Source: Lautropia sp. (GTDB taxonomy: Bacteria; Pseudomonadota; Gammaproteobacteria; Burkholderiales; Burkholderiaceae_E). From it: 64,000 bases of DNA. Each line of letters opens with the position of its first letter. The stretch's first letter is position 1. The notes under the pieces were generated by a model. It saw only the letters and a program-made list of their open reading frames with translations. It had not been told where the DNA came from and ran no database searches. The position numbers and the translations under genes are program-made. The DNA lies in assembly GCA_030523825.1 (NCBI GenBank), contig JAUNHU010000001.1:50383-114382 (forward strand). The letters are read 5' to 3'. Below are positions 55,092-63,167 of this stretch, piece by piece.

Positions 55092-56603
55092 TCACGGTTT
55101 CCGATAAGCGATCATCTTCACCAGCAGCGCCGCCATCGCAATCAGGCCCGGCACGGCCAGCACGGTGAGGATGCCGGCAAAGTCGAAATCCCGTGCGGCC
55201 AGCGCTGCCACCAGAAACGACCCGGCAATGCCGCCGAAGCGCCCCACGCCCAGCATCCAGGCCACGCCAGTGGCCCTGCCCCGCGTGGGGTAGAAATGCG
55301 CGCCCAGCGCAGGCATCGCCGCCTGCGTGGCGTTCATGATCACGCCCGCGACAAACACGCAGGCCATCAGCAGGCCCAGGTTCCCCACCGCCTGACCAAT
55401 GGCCCAGATGGAGAGCGCCGTCCCCAGATAGCCCAGTGCCAGCACCAGCGTGGCGTTGTAGCGGTCCATCAGCCAGCCCAGCAGGATGGCTGCCATGCCC
55501 CCCAGCGGAAACAGCGCAGTGATGCGGGCGGCCGTGGCCGCGTCGATGTCGATGCTGCGAAACAGCACCGGCATCCAGTTGATCATCGCGTAGAAAACCA
55601 CCAGCCCCATGAAATAGGCCACCCACAGCATCAGCGAGCCCAGGCGAAACTCTCTTGAAAGCACGAGACCCAGCCCACGTGGAGAAGCTGCGGCATGGCT
55701 GCCCTGCACTCGCACGCCCGGCATTTCATCAGCCGGCCTCGCCGCACCTGGGGCAGCATGGCCATCCGTCACACCTGCCTTGCCGCCACCCCGCACCGAG
55801 GCGTCCGTCTCGGCGGCCGGGTCGTCGGCCTTCACCTCGGGCAATACATAAACATCGGCCGACACATCCTGGCCTCGCACCACGCGCGCCAGCACCCGAT
55901 GCACGCGCGCTGCAGGCCAGCCATGAGACACCATGTAGCGCACCGACTCGGGCAGGGCAAGCACCAGCACCAGCGCCAGCACCAGCGGCAGCACGCCACC
56001 CAGCACCAGCACGCTGCGCCAGCCAAATTCGGGAATGATCCAGGCAGCCAGAAATCCGCCACACGACGCGCCCAGCGGAAAGCCGCAGAACATGGCATTG
56101 GTGATGAGGGCGCGCTTGCGCTGTGGACTGTATTCGCTCATCAGCGTGACGGCGTTCGGCATGGCAGCGCCCAGCCCCACGCCGGTAATGAAGCGCAGCC
56201 AGGTCAGCGTCTGCAGATCGCCCGATGCCGACGACACCAGACAGGCCGCACCGAACAGGAACACCGAGCCCACCAGCACACGCTTGCGCCCGAAGCGGTC
56301 GGCCAGAGGGCCGGCCGACAGGGCACCAGCGGCCAGCCCGAACAGCGCCGCACTCAGCACCGGCGCCAGCGCAGTACGAGGCACCGCCCATTCTTCCATC
56401 AGCGAGGGCGCAATGTAGCCAATGGCCGCCGTGTCGAAGCCGTCCAGCAGCACGATCAGGAAGCACAACGCAAAGATCAGCCACTGGTAGCCACCAAAAG
56501 GCGCCCGGTCCAGCAGTGCCTCGACATCCAGCCGCTTGTTGCCGCCACCTTCACGTGTCGATGACACGACACCGTCAGTCACCACCCCAGCTCCTTCCAC
56601 CAT
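55092..56603 (-). CDS. Aromatic acid:H+ symporter (AAHS) family MFS transporter
   Basis: Twelve-helix inner-membrane importer of aromatic acids such as protocatechuate, gallate or 4-hydroxybenzoate. The 503-residue protein has the AAHS N-terminal block LIFALCFLIVLLDGFDTAAIGYIAPSL (helix 1 with the DGFD motif essential in PcaK), the loop 2-3 motif GPLADRFGRKRVLV, TGVGLGAAMPNAVTLMSEY in helix 4, and helices 7-12 after a long hydrophilic centre (about residues 245-300) that is Gly/Ala/Asp-rich. The start at 56603 is used because the frame upstream to 56696 is low quality. It converges on the tannase gene; GalT-like gallate uptake is a reasonable inference. Ring-cleavage genes are not in the window. 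Confidence 0.88.
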   Translation of the reverse strand: MVEGAGVVTDGVVSSTREGGGNKRLDVEALLDRAPFGGYQWLIFALCFLIVLLDGFDTAAIGYIAPSLMEEWAVPRTALAPVLSAALFGLAAGALSAGPLADRFGRKRVLVGSVFLFGAACLVSSASGDLQTLTWLRFITGVGLGAAMPNAVTLMSEYSPQRKRALITNAMFCGFPLGASCGGFLAAWIIPEFGWRSVLVLGGVLPLVLALVLVLALPESVRYMVSHGWPAARVHRVLARVVRGQDVSADVYVLPEVKADDPAAETDASVRGGGKAGVTDGHAAPGAARPADEMPGVRVQGSHAAASPRGLGLVLSREFRLGSLMLWVAYFMGLVVFYAMINWMPVLFRSIDIDAATAARITALFPLGGMAAILLGWLMDRYNATLVLALGYLGTALSIWAIGQAVGNLGLLMACVFVAGVIMNATQAAMPALGAHFYPTRGRATGVAWMLGVGRFGGIAGSFLVAALAARDFDFAGILTVLAVPGLIAMAALLVKMIAYRKP

Positions 56604-56984
56604 GATTCCCCAGCAACAGGCCAAAAGAGGCGGATTATGACAAGACGCCCCCTCCGTGAAAACCCGCCCGGCTTGACGCCGCCCTGCCCGCGCCAATAGA
56701 CTGGCAGCGCTTTGGTTCCGACAAAGACCGCTGTCCCGCCCCGTGCGTCTGCCATGTCAGCCGGGCGTGTCATTCACCTGTTCGCCTGACACGCTCTACC
56801 GGCAAGGAGTGTCACACAGGGCCGACACAGGTCTTCGGGAGAGTCACCGGGGTCTGTCCTTCGGGAAACCGCATCCCCTCCCGCGCCATCCACGCGCGGC
56901 AACGGCAGGATGCGAGGCACACACCGCCCGGGCACGCAACGCCTTCAGGCATGCAGCCCGCGTTTCCCCGCTTCCACTACCCCC
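56604..56984. other. Intergenic region ahead of the cobalamin riboswitch
   Basis: 381 bp with no supportable ORF. The hexamer GTGTCA occurs at 56767-56772, its complement TGACAC at 56787-56792, and GTGTCA again at 56809-56814, so two overlapping inverted repeats can form. This might be an operator for the divergent promoters of the MFS gene and the riboswitch transcript, but no regulator is known. Confidence 0.35.
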
Positions 56985-57295
56985 CGGTCACATCAGGGAA
57001 TCCAGCCTGGGCAAGGGTTGCACGTGTGCAAGCTCACACATCACCCCGCCCGGGCACGAAATGGAACTGCCCCCGCAACTGTAGGCAGGAAGCCTGCTTT
57101 CACCGCATTTCATCGAGAGGTCTGGCACGCCACGCGCACGCCAGCACGCGCATGTCCCGCCATGAAAAAGCCATGCGCGTCGAAGGCAGCGCACCGCGCA
57201 GCCCAACCCTGCCGATGAAACGCAGCCACTGGCCATGCCGGCCGGGAAGGCGAAAGCCGGTGTCGATCTGTCAGTCAGGAAACCTGCCAAGGCAC
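56985..57295 (+). promoter_or_regulatory. Cobalamin riboswitch
   Basis: RNA element that senses adenosyl- or aquocobalamin and represses transporter genes. Three hallmark conserved blocks are in order: TGCCCCCGCAACTGTAGGC (57068-57086), the B12 box AGCCACTGG (57224-57232) continuing to CCGGGAAGGCG (57242-57252), and GTCAGTCAGGAAACCTGCC near 57270-57288. The 5' part (AGGGAATCC at 56995) is more divergent, so the left boundary is approximate. The peripheral domain between core blocks is large (about 135 nt). The next gene starts some 290 nt downstream, which leaves room for an expression platform; GGCTGC-AC-GCAGCC at 57319-57332 is one candidate hairpin. Confidence 0.88.
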
Positions 57296-57581
57296 GGGGC
57301 AAACCGCCGACGTTTTCGGGCTGCACGCAGCCAGCGAGCGCAGCGGAATGCCTGTTCATATGACCGGCGGGGTGTCCGGCAGCATGAGCGATCGGGCACG
57401 CGGGTCCACAGATCAGGATTTCACGGCAGCACGCAGACAGGATGCGAATGTTTTCGCCCCGCACGTCAGCGCTGCCATCACCCTGACAGGAACGGAAACC
57501 TGCCTGCCGTGTGCAGCCCCGGCTGCCATGCACGATCCCTCGCTGCTTCCGGATGACTCGCCCACAACCGGAAGCAAACTG

Positions 57582-58592
57582 ATGAAATCCCGCCTGTTCC
57601 CCGCCTCTCTGCTCGCACTCGGCCTTTCCACCCTGACCGCGCCTGCGCTTGCCACCAGCTATCCGCTCACCGTGGACAATTGCGGCCACTCCCTGCGTTT
57701 CGACAAGAAGCCCGCCAAGGTCGTCACCGTCGGTCAGGCCGGCACCGAAATGCTTTACGCACTGGGGCTGGGCAATCATGTCGCCGGCACCTCGGTCTGG
57801 TTCGATCCGGTGCTGCCACAGTTCAAGGCCATCAATGACAAGGTGCCTCGTCTGGCCGACAACGATCCCGGTTTCGAGGCCGTGGTCGAAAAGCGCCCGA
57901 ACCTGGTCGTCGCGCAATTCGAGTGGCACGTCGGCAAGGAAGGTCTGGTCGGCACCCGCGAGCAGTTTCACGACCTCAAGATTCCTACCTACCTGATGCC
58001 ATCCGACTGCGAGGGCAAGGACAATCTGAAAGGCTCGGACGGCACGCGCACGAAGTTCTACGATGTCGAGGCACTCTACAAGAGCATCCGTCAGCTGGCA
58101 CAGATTTTCGACGTGGAAGCCAGGGGTGAATCGCTGGTGGCTGACCTGAAGAAACGCCAGGCTGCCGCCACCGACAAGGTGAAAGGCGTCGGCGTCAGGG
58201 ATCTGACCGCAGCCGTCTGGTTTTCCAGTGCCGACATCGACATGGACCCCTACATGGCCGGTGAACAGGGCGTGGCCGGTTACATGCTCCGTGCGCTCAA
58301 TCTGAAGAACGTCGTCACCTCGGCCGAGGAATGGCCGACAGTCGGCTGGGAAAGCATCGCCAAGGCCAACCCGAGCGTGCTGGTCATCGCCCGCATGGAC
58401 CGCCGCCGCTTCCCCGCCGACGATTACCGGAAAAAGCTGGAATTCCTGAAATCCGATCCGGTCACGAAGCACATGGATGCCGTGAAGAACGACCGCATCG
58501 CCATCGTCGATGCCGACTCCCTGCAGGCGTCGATCCGCATCGCGGATGGCATGGAGGAAATTGCCGAAACGGTATTGAAGCTCAAGCACTGA
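57582..58592 (+). CDS. btuF: Corrinoid ABC transporter substrate-binding protein (BtuF type)
   Basis: Periplasmic binding protein of the cobalamin/iron-siderophore class (PF01497) that hands its ligand to the permease BtuC. The 336-residue precursor has a signal peptide (LFPASLLALGLSTLTAPALA, cleavage about residue 24), then the two-lobed fold beginning YPLTVDNCGHSLRFDKKPAKVV, with LYALGLGNHVAGTS and KRPNLVVAQFEW typical of the family. ATG 57582 is used for the signal peptide; upstream in-frame codons from 57348 are riboswitch leader. It is longer than E. coli BtuF (266). Corrinoid specificity is inferred from the riboswitch; by protein alone a siderophore ligand would be equally possible. 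Confidence 0.82.
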   Translation: MKSRLFPASLLALGLSTLTAPALATSYPLTVDNCGHSLRFDKKPAKVVTVGQAGTEMLYALGLGNHVAGTSVWFDPVLPQFKAINDKVPRLADNDPGFEAVVEKRPNLVVAQFEWHVGKEGLVGTREQFHDLKIPTYLMPSDCEGKDNLKGSDGTRTKFYDVEALYKSIRQLAQIFDVEARGESLVADLKKRQAAATDKVKGVGVRDLTAAVWFSSADIDMDPYMAGEQGVAGYMLRALNLKNVVTSAEEWPTVGWESIAKANPSVLVIARMDRRRFPADDYRKKLEFLKSDPVTKHMDAVKNDRIAIVDADSLQASIRIADGMEEIAETVLKLKH

Positions 58593-58620
58593 CCTACGGC
58601 TTTCCGCTACAGGAATCATC

Positions 58621-59655
58621 ATGAGACCCCCGCGCTCACGGTTGCGCTTCATTGCGCTCGCCGTGTCTGCCCTGCTGATGCTGTTGTCCGCCATGCTGCT
58701 GGCCATTGCCGCCGGTGACATCGGCATCGCACCGGGCACCGTCATCGACGTGCTGTCCAATCATCTGCTGGGCACACAGCATCCGGTCGATCCGATCGAC
58801 GAGGGCATCGTCTGGAACTACCGCCTCACGCGCGCCATCGTTGCGGCCTGTTGCGGCAGTGCACTGGCCGTTGCCGGCCTGATCCTGCAAACGCTGTTGC
58901 GCAATGCACTGGCCGACCCCTACCTGCTGGGCATTTCGGCCGGAGCCTCCACCGGCGCCGTGCTGGTCACGGTGGCCGGTGTGGGCGGCGGGCTGGTTTC
59001 GATGACGGCAGGCGCCTTTGCCGGCGCCATCACCGCGCTGACGCTGGTGGCACTGCTGGCCCAGGCAGCCGGCGGCAGCGGGCTGCGCAACAGCGGGCAG
59101 ATCATCCTCGCCGGCATTGCCGGGTCGCAGCTTTTCAATGCGCTCACCGCGCTCATCATTGCAAAATCCGGCAGTGCCGAGCAGGCGCGCGGCATCATGT
59201 TCTGGCTGCTCGGCAGCCTCAGCGGCGTGCGCTGGCCCGACGTGCCCGTCACGACCACGGTGACACTCATCGGGCTCCTCGTCTGCCTGCTGCACAGCCG
59301 CGCGCTCGATGCGATGACCTTCGGTGCGGAATCCGCCGCATCGCTGGGCATTCCCGTTCGCCGGGTGCAGACAGTGCTGTTGCTGACGGCATCGCTGATG
59401 ACCGCGGTGATGGTCTCGGTGGTGGGCGCCATCGGTTTCGTCGGTCTCGTCATTCCACACGTGGCACGCATGCTGGTCGGCTCGCGCCACCGGAACCTGC
59501 TGCCCGCCTGCGCCTTCATCGGCGCCCTCTTTCTGATTCTCGCCGATGTGGCCTCGCGCATCCTGCTGAGTGGCCAGGTATTGCCCATCGGCGTTGTCAC
59601 CGCCCTCATCGGTGCGCCGGCATTTGCGCTGATCCTGATGCGCCGCAGGGGCTGA
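58621..59655 (+). CDS. btuC: Corrinoid ABC transporter permease (BtuC/FecCD type)
   Basis: Inner-membrane permease of the FecCD family, 344 residues with about ten helices. Characteristic segments are LTRAIVAACCGSALAVAGLILQTLLRNALADPYLLGISAGAS in several parts (about residues 70-110; L-R-N-P/A-L-A-D-P-x-L-L-G-I is the family hallmark), FWLLGSLSGVRW near 200, and AIGFVGLVIPHVARMLVGSRHRNLLP (about 270-295), the loop that contacts the ATPase. It starts 28 bp after btuF and ends 7 bp before btuD. No fused domains. Confidence 0.88.
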   Translation: MRPPRSRLRFIALAVSALLMLLSAMLLAIAAGDIGIAPGTVIDVLSNHLLGTQHPVDPIDEGIVWNYRLTRAIVAACCGSALAVAGLILQTLLRNALADPYLLGISAGASTGAVLVTVAGVGGGLVSMTAGAFAGAITALTLVALLAQAAGGSGLRNSGQIILAGIAGSQLFNALTALIIAKSGSAEQARGIMFWLLGSLSGVRWPDVPVTTTVTLIGLLVCLLHSRALDAMTFGAESAASLGIPVRRVQTVLLLTASLMTAVMVSVVGAIGFVGLVIPHVARMLVGSRHRNLLPACAFIGALFLILADVASRILLSGQVLPIGVVTALIGAPAFALILMRRRG

Positions 59656-59662
59656 ACACGAC

Positions 59663-60436
59663 ATGACGACGACACCTGCCATTGCCCTTCAGGCCAGCGA
59701 CATCAGCTGGCACGCCCGCCGCACACCCATCGTCGAACGGGTCTCGGCAAGCATCCGTGAGGGAGAAAAGATCGGCCTGATCGGCCCGAACGGCTCGGGC
59801 AAATCGACCCTGCTACGGCTGCTGGCCGGTCTGCTGAGGCCCAGCCAGGGCAGCGTCCACCTGCAGGGACAGCCGCTGCAGCAACTGGGGCGGCGCGATA
59901 TCGCCCGGCGCATCGGCATGGTGGCACAGATGGCGGAGCCGCTCGATGCCATCTGCGCCCGTGACGCCGTCGAGCTGGGGCGCACGCCCTGGCTTTCTGC
60001 CCTGCAGAGCTGGTCAGAGCACGATGACCACATCGTCGACGAAGCGCTGGCAGCCGTCAGCATGCAGCACAAGGCCGACAGCCTCTGGCATCAGCTGTCG
60101 GGCGGCGAGCGCCAGCGCATCCACATTGCCCGCGCACTGGCCCAGCAACCCGAAATCCTCATCCTCGACGAGCCGGCCAACCACCTCGACATCCGCCAGC
60201 AACTTGCCCTGTCGCGGCTGCTGCACCAGTTGCCGCTCACCATCGTGATGGCCATTCATGACCTGAATCAGGCGCAGCACTGCGACCGCCTGCTGGTGAT
60301 GCAAGACGGCCGGCTGGTGGCCGACGGCCCACCCGCCGAGGTGCTGCAACCCGAACGCATCCGCCAGGTGTTTCAGGTGGAGACGCGCATCCTCACCGAT
60401 CCCGCCGACGGCACGCGCGTGCTGCACTTTGCCTGA
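59663..60436 (+). CDS. btuD: Corrinoid ABC transporter ATP-binding protein (BtuD type)
   Basis: Cytoplasmic ATPase powering the importer. The 257-residue protein has Walker A GPNGSGKSTLLRLLAG (about residues 40-55), Q-loop near RRIGMVAQMAEPLDAIC, signature LSGGERQRIHIARAL (about 147-161), Walker B EILILDEPANHLDIR and the switch His in MAIHDLNQAQHC. It belongs to the FepC/BtuD/HemV class. Separated from btuC by 7 bp, so the three genes form one operon under the riboswitch. Nothing downstream in the same direction belongs to cobalamin metabolism. Confidence 0.9.
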   Translation: MTTTPAIALQASDISWHARRTPIVERVSASIREGEKIGLIGPNGSGKSTLLRLLAGLLRPSQGSVHLQGQPLQQLGRRDIARRIGMVAQMAEPLDAICARDAVELGRTPWLSALQSWSEHDDHIVDEALAAVSMQHKADSLWHQLSGGERQRIHIARALAQQPEILILDEPANHLDIRQQLALSRLLHQLPLTIVMAIHDLNQAQHCDRLLVMQDGRLVADGPPAEVLQPERIRQVFQVETRILTDPADGTRVLHFA

Positions 60437-60490
60437 GCGCGTGTCATGCAACCCATTCGACCTCTCGCTGCCCTCCGGGAAGCATGCGCA

Positions 60491-60568
60491 GGCGAGGCGC
60501 CACGCGCCATCAGGGTTGGCCGGGCGGCCTCGTCAGACATGGCAACGCCGTCAGCGCACGGTTCCGCC
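60491..60568 (+). repeat. Dispersed structured repeat, copy A
   Basis: About 78 bp between btuD and the pseudoazurin gene, aligned over most of its length with copies at 12145-12217 and, in reverse, 61289-61363. Recognisable pieces include GAGGCGCCACGCGCCATCAG and GGCAACGCCGTCAGCGCACG. Its self-complementary arms predict a hairpin. No terminal repeats of the MITE type border it. Confidence 0.6.
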
Positions 60569-60624
60569 ATCGGCCGGCAGGGCCGGAACAGCTACCATCA
60601 TTTCCCCAAGGGAACGCCATCACC

Positions 60625-61098
60625 ATGAACACACATCCTGCACAACTGCTGCCACGGGGCCTGACCGCCGCACTCCTCGCCAGCATCACCCTCATCACGG
60701 CAGCACCGGCCGCCCATGCCGAAACCCATCAGGTGAAGATGCTGAATCGGGGGGCAGGTGGCGCCATGATCTACGAACCGGATTTCCTGAAGATCAAGCC
60801 TGGCGACACAGTGAAATTCCGCGCCACCAGCAGCGGGCATGATGCCGCCTCCATTCCCGAGATGACGCCCGCCGGCGCAAGCACCTTCAAGGGCAAGATC
60901 AACGAGGAAGTGGAAGTCACCTTCACCGAAAAAGGCTTCTACGGCATCAAGTGCCTGCCGCACTACGCGATGGGCATGGTCATGCTGATCCAGGTTGGCG
61001 ACGAGGCCGACCCGAAAACCGTGCAGATCCCGGACTCGGTACCTGCCCGGGCCCGCAAGCGCTTCGAGCAGATGATCGAGCGTGCCGGCAAGCCCTGA
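60625..61098 (+). CDS. Pseudoazurin (periplasmic blue copper protein)
   Basis: Small electron carrier of the periplasm, usually donating electrons to copper nitrite reductase, nitrous oxide reductase or similar enzymes. The 157-residue precursor has a signal peptide (cleavage after AHA, residue 32) and one cupredoxin domain. Type 1 copper ligands are H72 in SGHDAAS, C110 and H113 in GIKCLPHYAMGM, and M118. The C-terminal helices (ARARKRFEQMIERAG) are typical of pseudoazurin. ATG 60625 is preferred over 60484 on the signal peptide. No denitrification or other copper gene is in the window, so its partner is unknown. It is 188 bp after btuD with a repeat between, so probably a separate unit. Confidence 0.92.
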   Translation: MNTHPAQLLPRGLTAALLASITLITAAPAAHAETHQVKMLNRGAGGAMIYEPDFLKIKPGDTVKFRATSSGHDAASIPEMTPAGASTFKGKINEEVEVTFTEKGFYGIKCLPHYAMGMVMLIQVGDEADPKTVQIPDSVPARARKRFEQMIERAGKP

Positions 61099-61146
61099 TA
61101 ACCTCCTGACAGGCACGTTTTCCTGTCCGCCCGCCCAGCGGCACTA

Positions 61147-61414
61147 GAGCGTGTTATGAACTTATTCGCCCCCGCGAAAGCCCCGCAGGGTGTGCAGAAC
61201 AAGGCGCCAGACCCGCCGAATCCTGGATGGATTCAAGGGGTTGGCAACGCAGTGCTGCACGTCCTGCGGGGCTTTCCCTCTGGGCTGCCTCCAAAACCGC
61301 GCGCTGGACAGCGTTGCCACGCTTGACAAGGCGGCCAGCCTTGACGGCGCGTGGCGCCTTGCCAGCACACGGTTTTGGGGGCAGCGCGGGGACGAATAAG
61401 TTCATAACACGCTC
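61147..61414. mobile_element. MITE-like non-coding element with 30-bp terminal inverted repeats
   Basis: 268 bp bounded by inverted repeats at 61147-61176 and 61385-61414 that match at 29 of 30 positions, beginning GAGCGTGTTATGAACTTATT. A TA dinucleotide flanks each end (61145-61146 and 61415-61416), as expected of a TA target duplication. Two nested hairpins fill the inside: arms 61176-61197 and 61255-61276 (20 of 22 matching), and arms 61291-61307 with 61362-61378 (15 of 17). The second hairpin contains copy C of the dispersed repeat. There is no ORF for a transposase, so movement would need an enzyme supplied in trans. The remaining 538-bp gap between pseudoazurin and the next gene holds nothing else I can call. 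Confidence 0.8.
61289..61363 (-). repeat. Dispersed structured repeat, copy C (inside the MITE-like element)
   Basis: On the minus strand this reads through GGCGCCACGCGCCGTCAAGG and CTGGCCGCCTTGTCAAGCGT to a GGCAACGCTGTCCAGCG tail, the same order of blocks as copies A and B. Finding it between the terminal repeats suggests either that the structured repeat is a fragment of the mobile element, or that the element captured it. Confidence 0.6.
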
Positions 61415-61636
61415 TAATTCCTCGCATGCCCCGTCCACCCGGGGCATCATCGCGGCGCCAGCCGCCCTCCCCCTCGGCTCGGGCAGCACCATCTGCTACC
61501 GATGCGCCAGGAAGGCTCCCCCCTGTCTTCAGCCCCGTCCCGAGAATCCGAAGGCTTCGAGGTTTCAGCGGCGCATCTCACGGCGGCCGGCACGTCCTTT
61601 CACTTGTAGTCCCTTACCCCAAAGGAAGCGCCGCCC

Positions 61637-62014
61637 ATGAATCTCTCGCCGGTTCGATCGCTCGCAGCGGGCATGCTGCTGTGTCTGGGCACGCTGACCA
61701 GCACGGCAGCCTGCGCAAAACCTCCCGCACATGATCTTCTGATGCTGGCAGAAGCCCGCACCGACAACCAGACGAAGCGCCATCCGCGCCGAACCGACGA
61801 GGCCGGGCGCCATTACGACGCAGGTGGGCGCTATCTGGGACGCACCGATGAGAACGGACGTTCTTACGATGCTGGCGGACGCTACCTGGGGCGCACCGAC
61901 GAGAATGGGCGCTCCTACGACGCTGGCGGACGTTATCAGGGCCGCACCGATGAAAACGGGCGCTCCTATGACGCCGGCGGACGCTACCAGGGACGCTTCA
62001 GGAAAGACGACTAA
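61637..62014 (+). CDS. Secreted protein of four 17-residue repeats
   Basis: 125-residue protein with a signal sequence (LAAGMLLCLGTLTSTAACA; possible cleavage near residue 27, or a lipobox-like reading at the Cys of TAAC). Residues 52-119 are four consecutive copies of RTDENGRSYDAGGRYLG, varying at few positions, followed by RFRKDD. The repeats are rich in Arg, Gly, Asp and Tyr and lack hydrophobic core residues, so they may form an extended, ligand-coating or disordered chain. At DNA level the 51-bp units (61790-61993) differ mainly at silent positions, which argues for selection on the protein. Similar Y-D-x-x-G-R-x-x-G-R repeats occur in uncharacterised proteobacterial periplasmic proteins. 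Function unknown. Confidence 0.8.
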   Translation: MNLSPVRSLAAGMLLCLGTLTSTAACAKPPAHDLLMLAEARTDNQTKRHPRRTDEAGRHYDAGGRYLGRTDENGRSYDAGGRYLGRTDENGRSYDAGGRYQGRTDENGRSYDAGGRYQGRFRKDD

Positions 62015-62285
62015 CGCCATCCTGACAGCTTCAGATCTGCCGCCAGACAGTTTCGGCAGTCGCCAGTTTGCACCGGGGTACGAGCAACCAGACGGATCAG
62101 TCCTTTCTTCCCGCCATGCCCGACGGCACGACCGGGAACCCCGCCACCAGGACCAACTCTTGTATATGATGACGAACATGGAGGCATCATCCATGCTGCA
62201 ATCATGCGCCCCTGAAGCCGCCCTCGACGCCCAGGAGCCCCTCGACAGCCCGGATGCCTCACCACGACAAGGAAAACACACCATC

Positions 62286-63167
62286 ATGAAAGTGACCAGT
62301 TTCGGCGAAGTGCTGTGGGACGATCTGCCAACCGGCAAGCTGTTGGGCGGTGCACCGCTCAACGTGCTCGTCCGTCTGCGCTCGCTGGGTTCGGAATGCA
62401 GCATCATCAGCGCCCGGGGCAATGATGCCAACGGTACCGAGCTGCTCAGCCAGATCGAGGCGCGCGACGTGGACACCAGCCTGCTGCAGGTGTGCCCCGA
62501 CCAGCCCACCAGCCTCGTCAAGGTCACGCTGAATCAGCAGGGCAGCGCCAGCTACGACATCGTCTATCCCTGCGCCTGGGACCGCATCCAGGTCGATCCG
62601 GCTGCACTGCAAAGGGTGCGCGAATCCGACGCCTTCCTGTTCGGCAGCCTCTGCACCCGTGACGAAGTCTCGCGCAAGACGCTGGAGCAGCTGCTGCCGG
62701 CCGCGCGCTTCCGCGTTTTCGACGTGAACCTGCGCAAGCCGCATTACAAACCCGAGCGCGTGCTCGAACTGATGAAGCAGGCCCACCTCGTCAAGCTGAA
62801 TGACGACGAACTTTACGAATTGGCCTCTTTTGCCGGCTCGAAGTATCGCGGCACCGATCAGAACATCCGCTTCCTCACCGAATACACCGGCGTGCGCCAG
62901 ATCTGTGTCACGCTGGGAAGCCACGGTGCCGTCTACGTGGATCACGGCAAGTTCTACTACAGCACCGGCTACCGCATCGACGTGGTCGACACCATCGGCG
63001 CGGGTGACAGTTTCCTCGCCGGCCTGCTCTACAAGCTGCTGAACCGGATTCCGCCACAGGAGTCGCTGAACTTCGCCTGCGCACTCGGTGCCATGGTGGC
63101 CAGCCGGCGTGGCCCTACCCCGGAAATCAGTGCACGCGAGATCGACCAGTTCATGCACCCGGTCTGA
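62286..63167 (+). CDS. PfkB-family carbohydrate kinase (fructokinase-like)
   Basis: Ribokinase-fold sugar kinase, 293 residues. Family signatures are GEVLWDDLPTGKLLGGAPLNVLVRL at the N-terminus (in two parts, residues 7-31; GGAPLNV is the substrate glycine motif), the middle VFDVNLRKPHY, and the ATP/anion-hole DTIGAGDSFLAGLLY near residue 238 with the catalytic Asp of GAGD. ATG 62286 begins at the fold; the frame is open far upstream through the repeat gene but has no relation to this family there. Fructose is the likeliest substrate by similarity. The 271 bp before it carry no gene; TATGAT at 62165-62170 is a possible -10 box. Confidence 0.85.
   Translation: MKVTSFGEVLWDDLPTGKLLGGAPLNVLVRLRSLGSECSIISARGNDANGTELLSQIEARDVDTSLLQVCPDQPTSLVKVTLNQQGSASYDIVYPCAWDRIQVDPAALQRVRESDAFLFGSLCTRDEVSRKTLEQLLPAARFRVFDVNLRKPHYKPERVLELMKQAHLVKLNDDELYELASFAGSKYRGTDQNIRFLTEYTGVRQICVTLGSHGAVYVDHGKFYYSTGYRIDVVDTIGAGDSFLAGLLYKLLNRIPPQESLNFACALGAMVASRRGPTPEISAREIDQFMHPV

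Noticed and set aside
61790-61993. 51-bp tandem repeats considered as a CRISPR-like or satellite array
   Set aside because: The units are contiguous with no spacers and encode in-frame protein repeats.
61824-62285. Upstream extension of the PfkB kinase through the repeat gene
   Set aside because: It only reads the 51-bp repeats in a different frame. The kinase fold begins at 62286, and the repeat protein's frame has the signal peptide and selection pattern.
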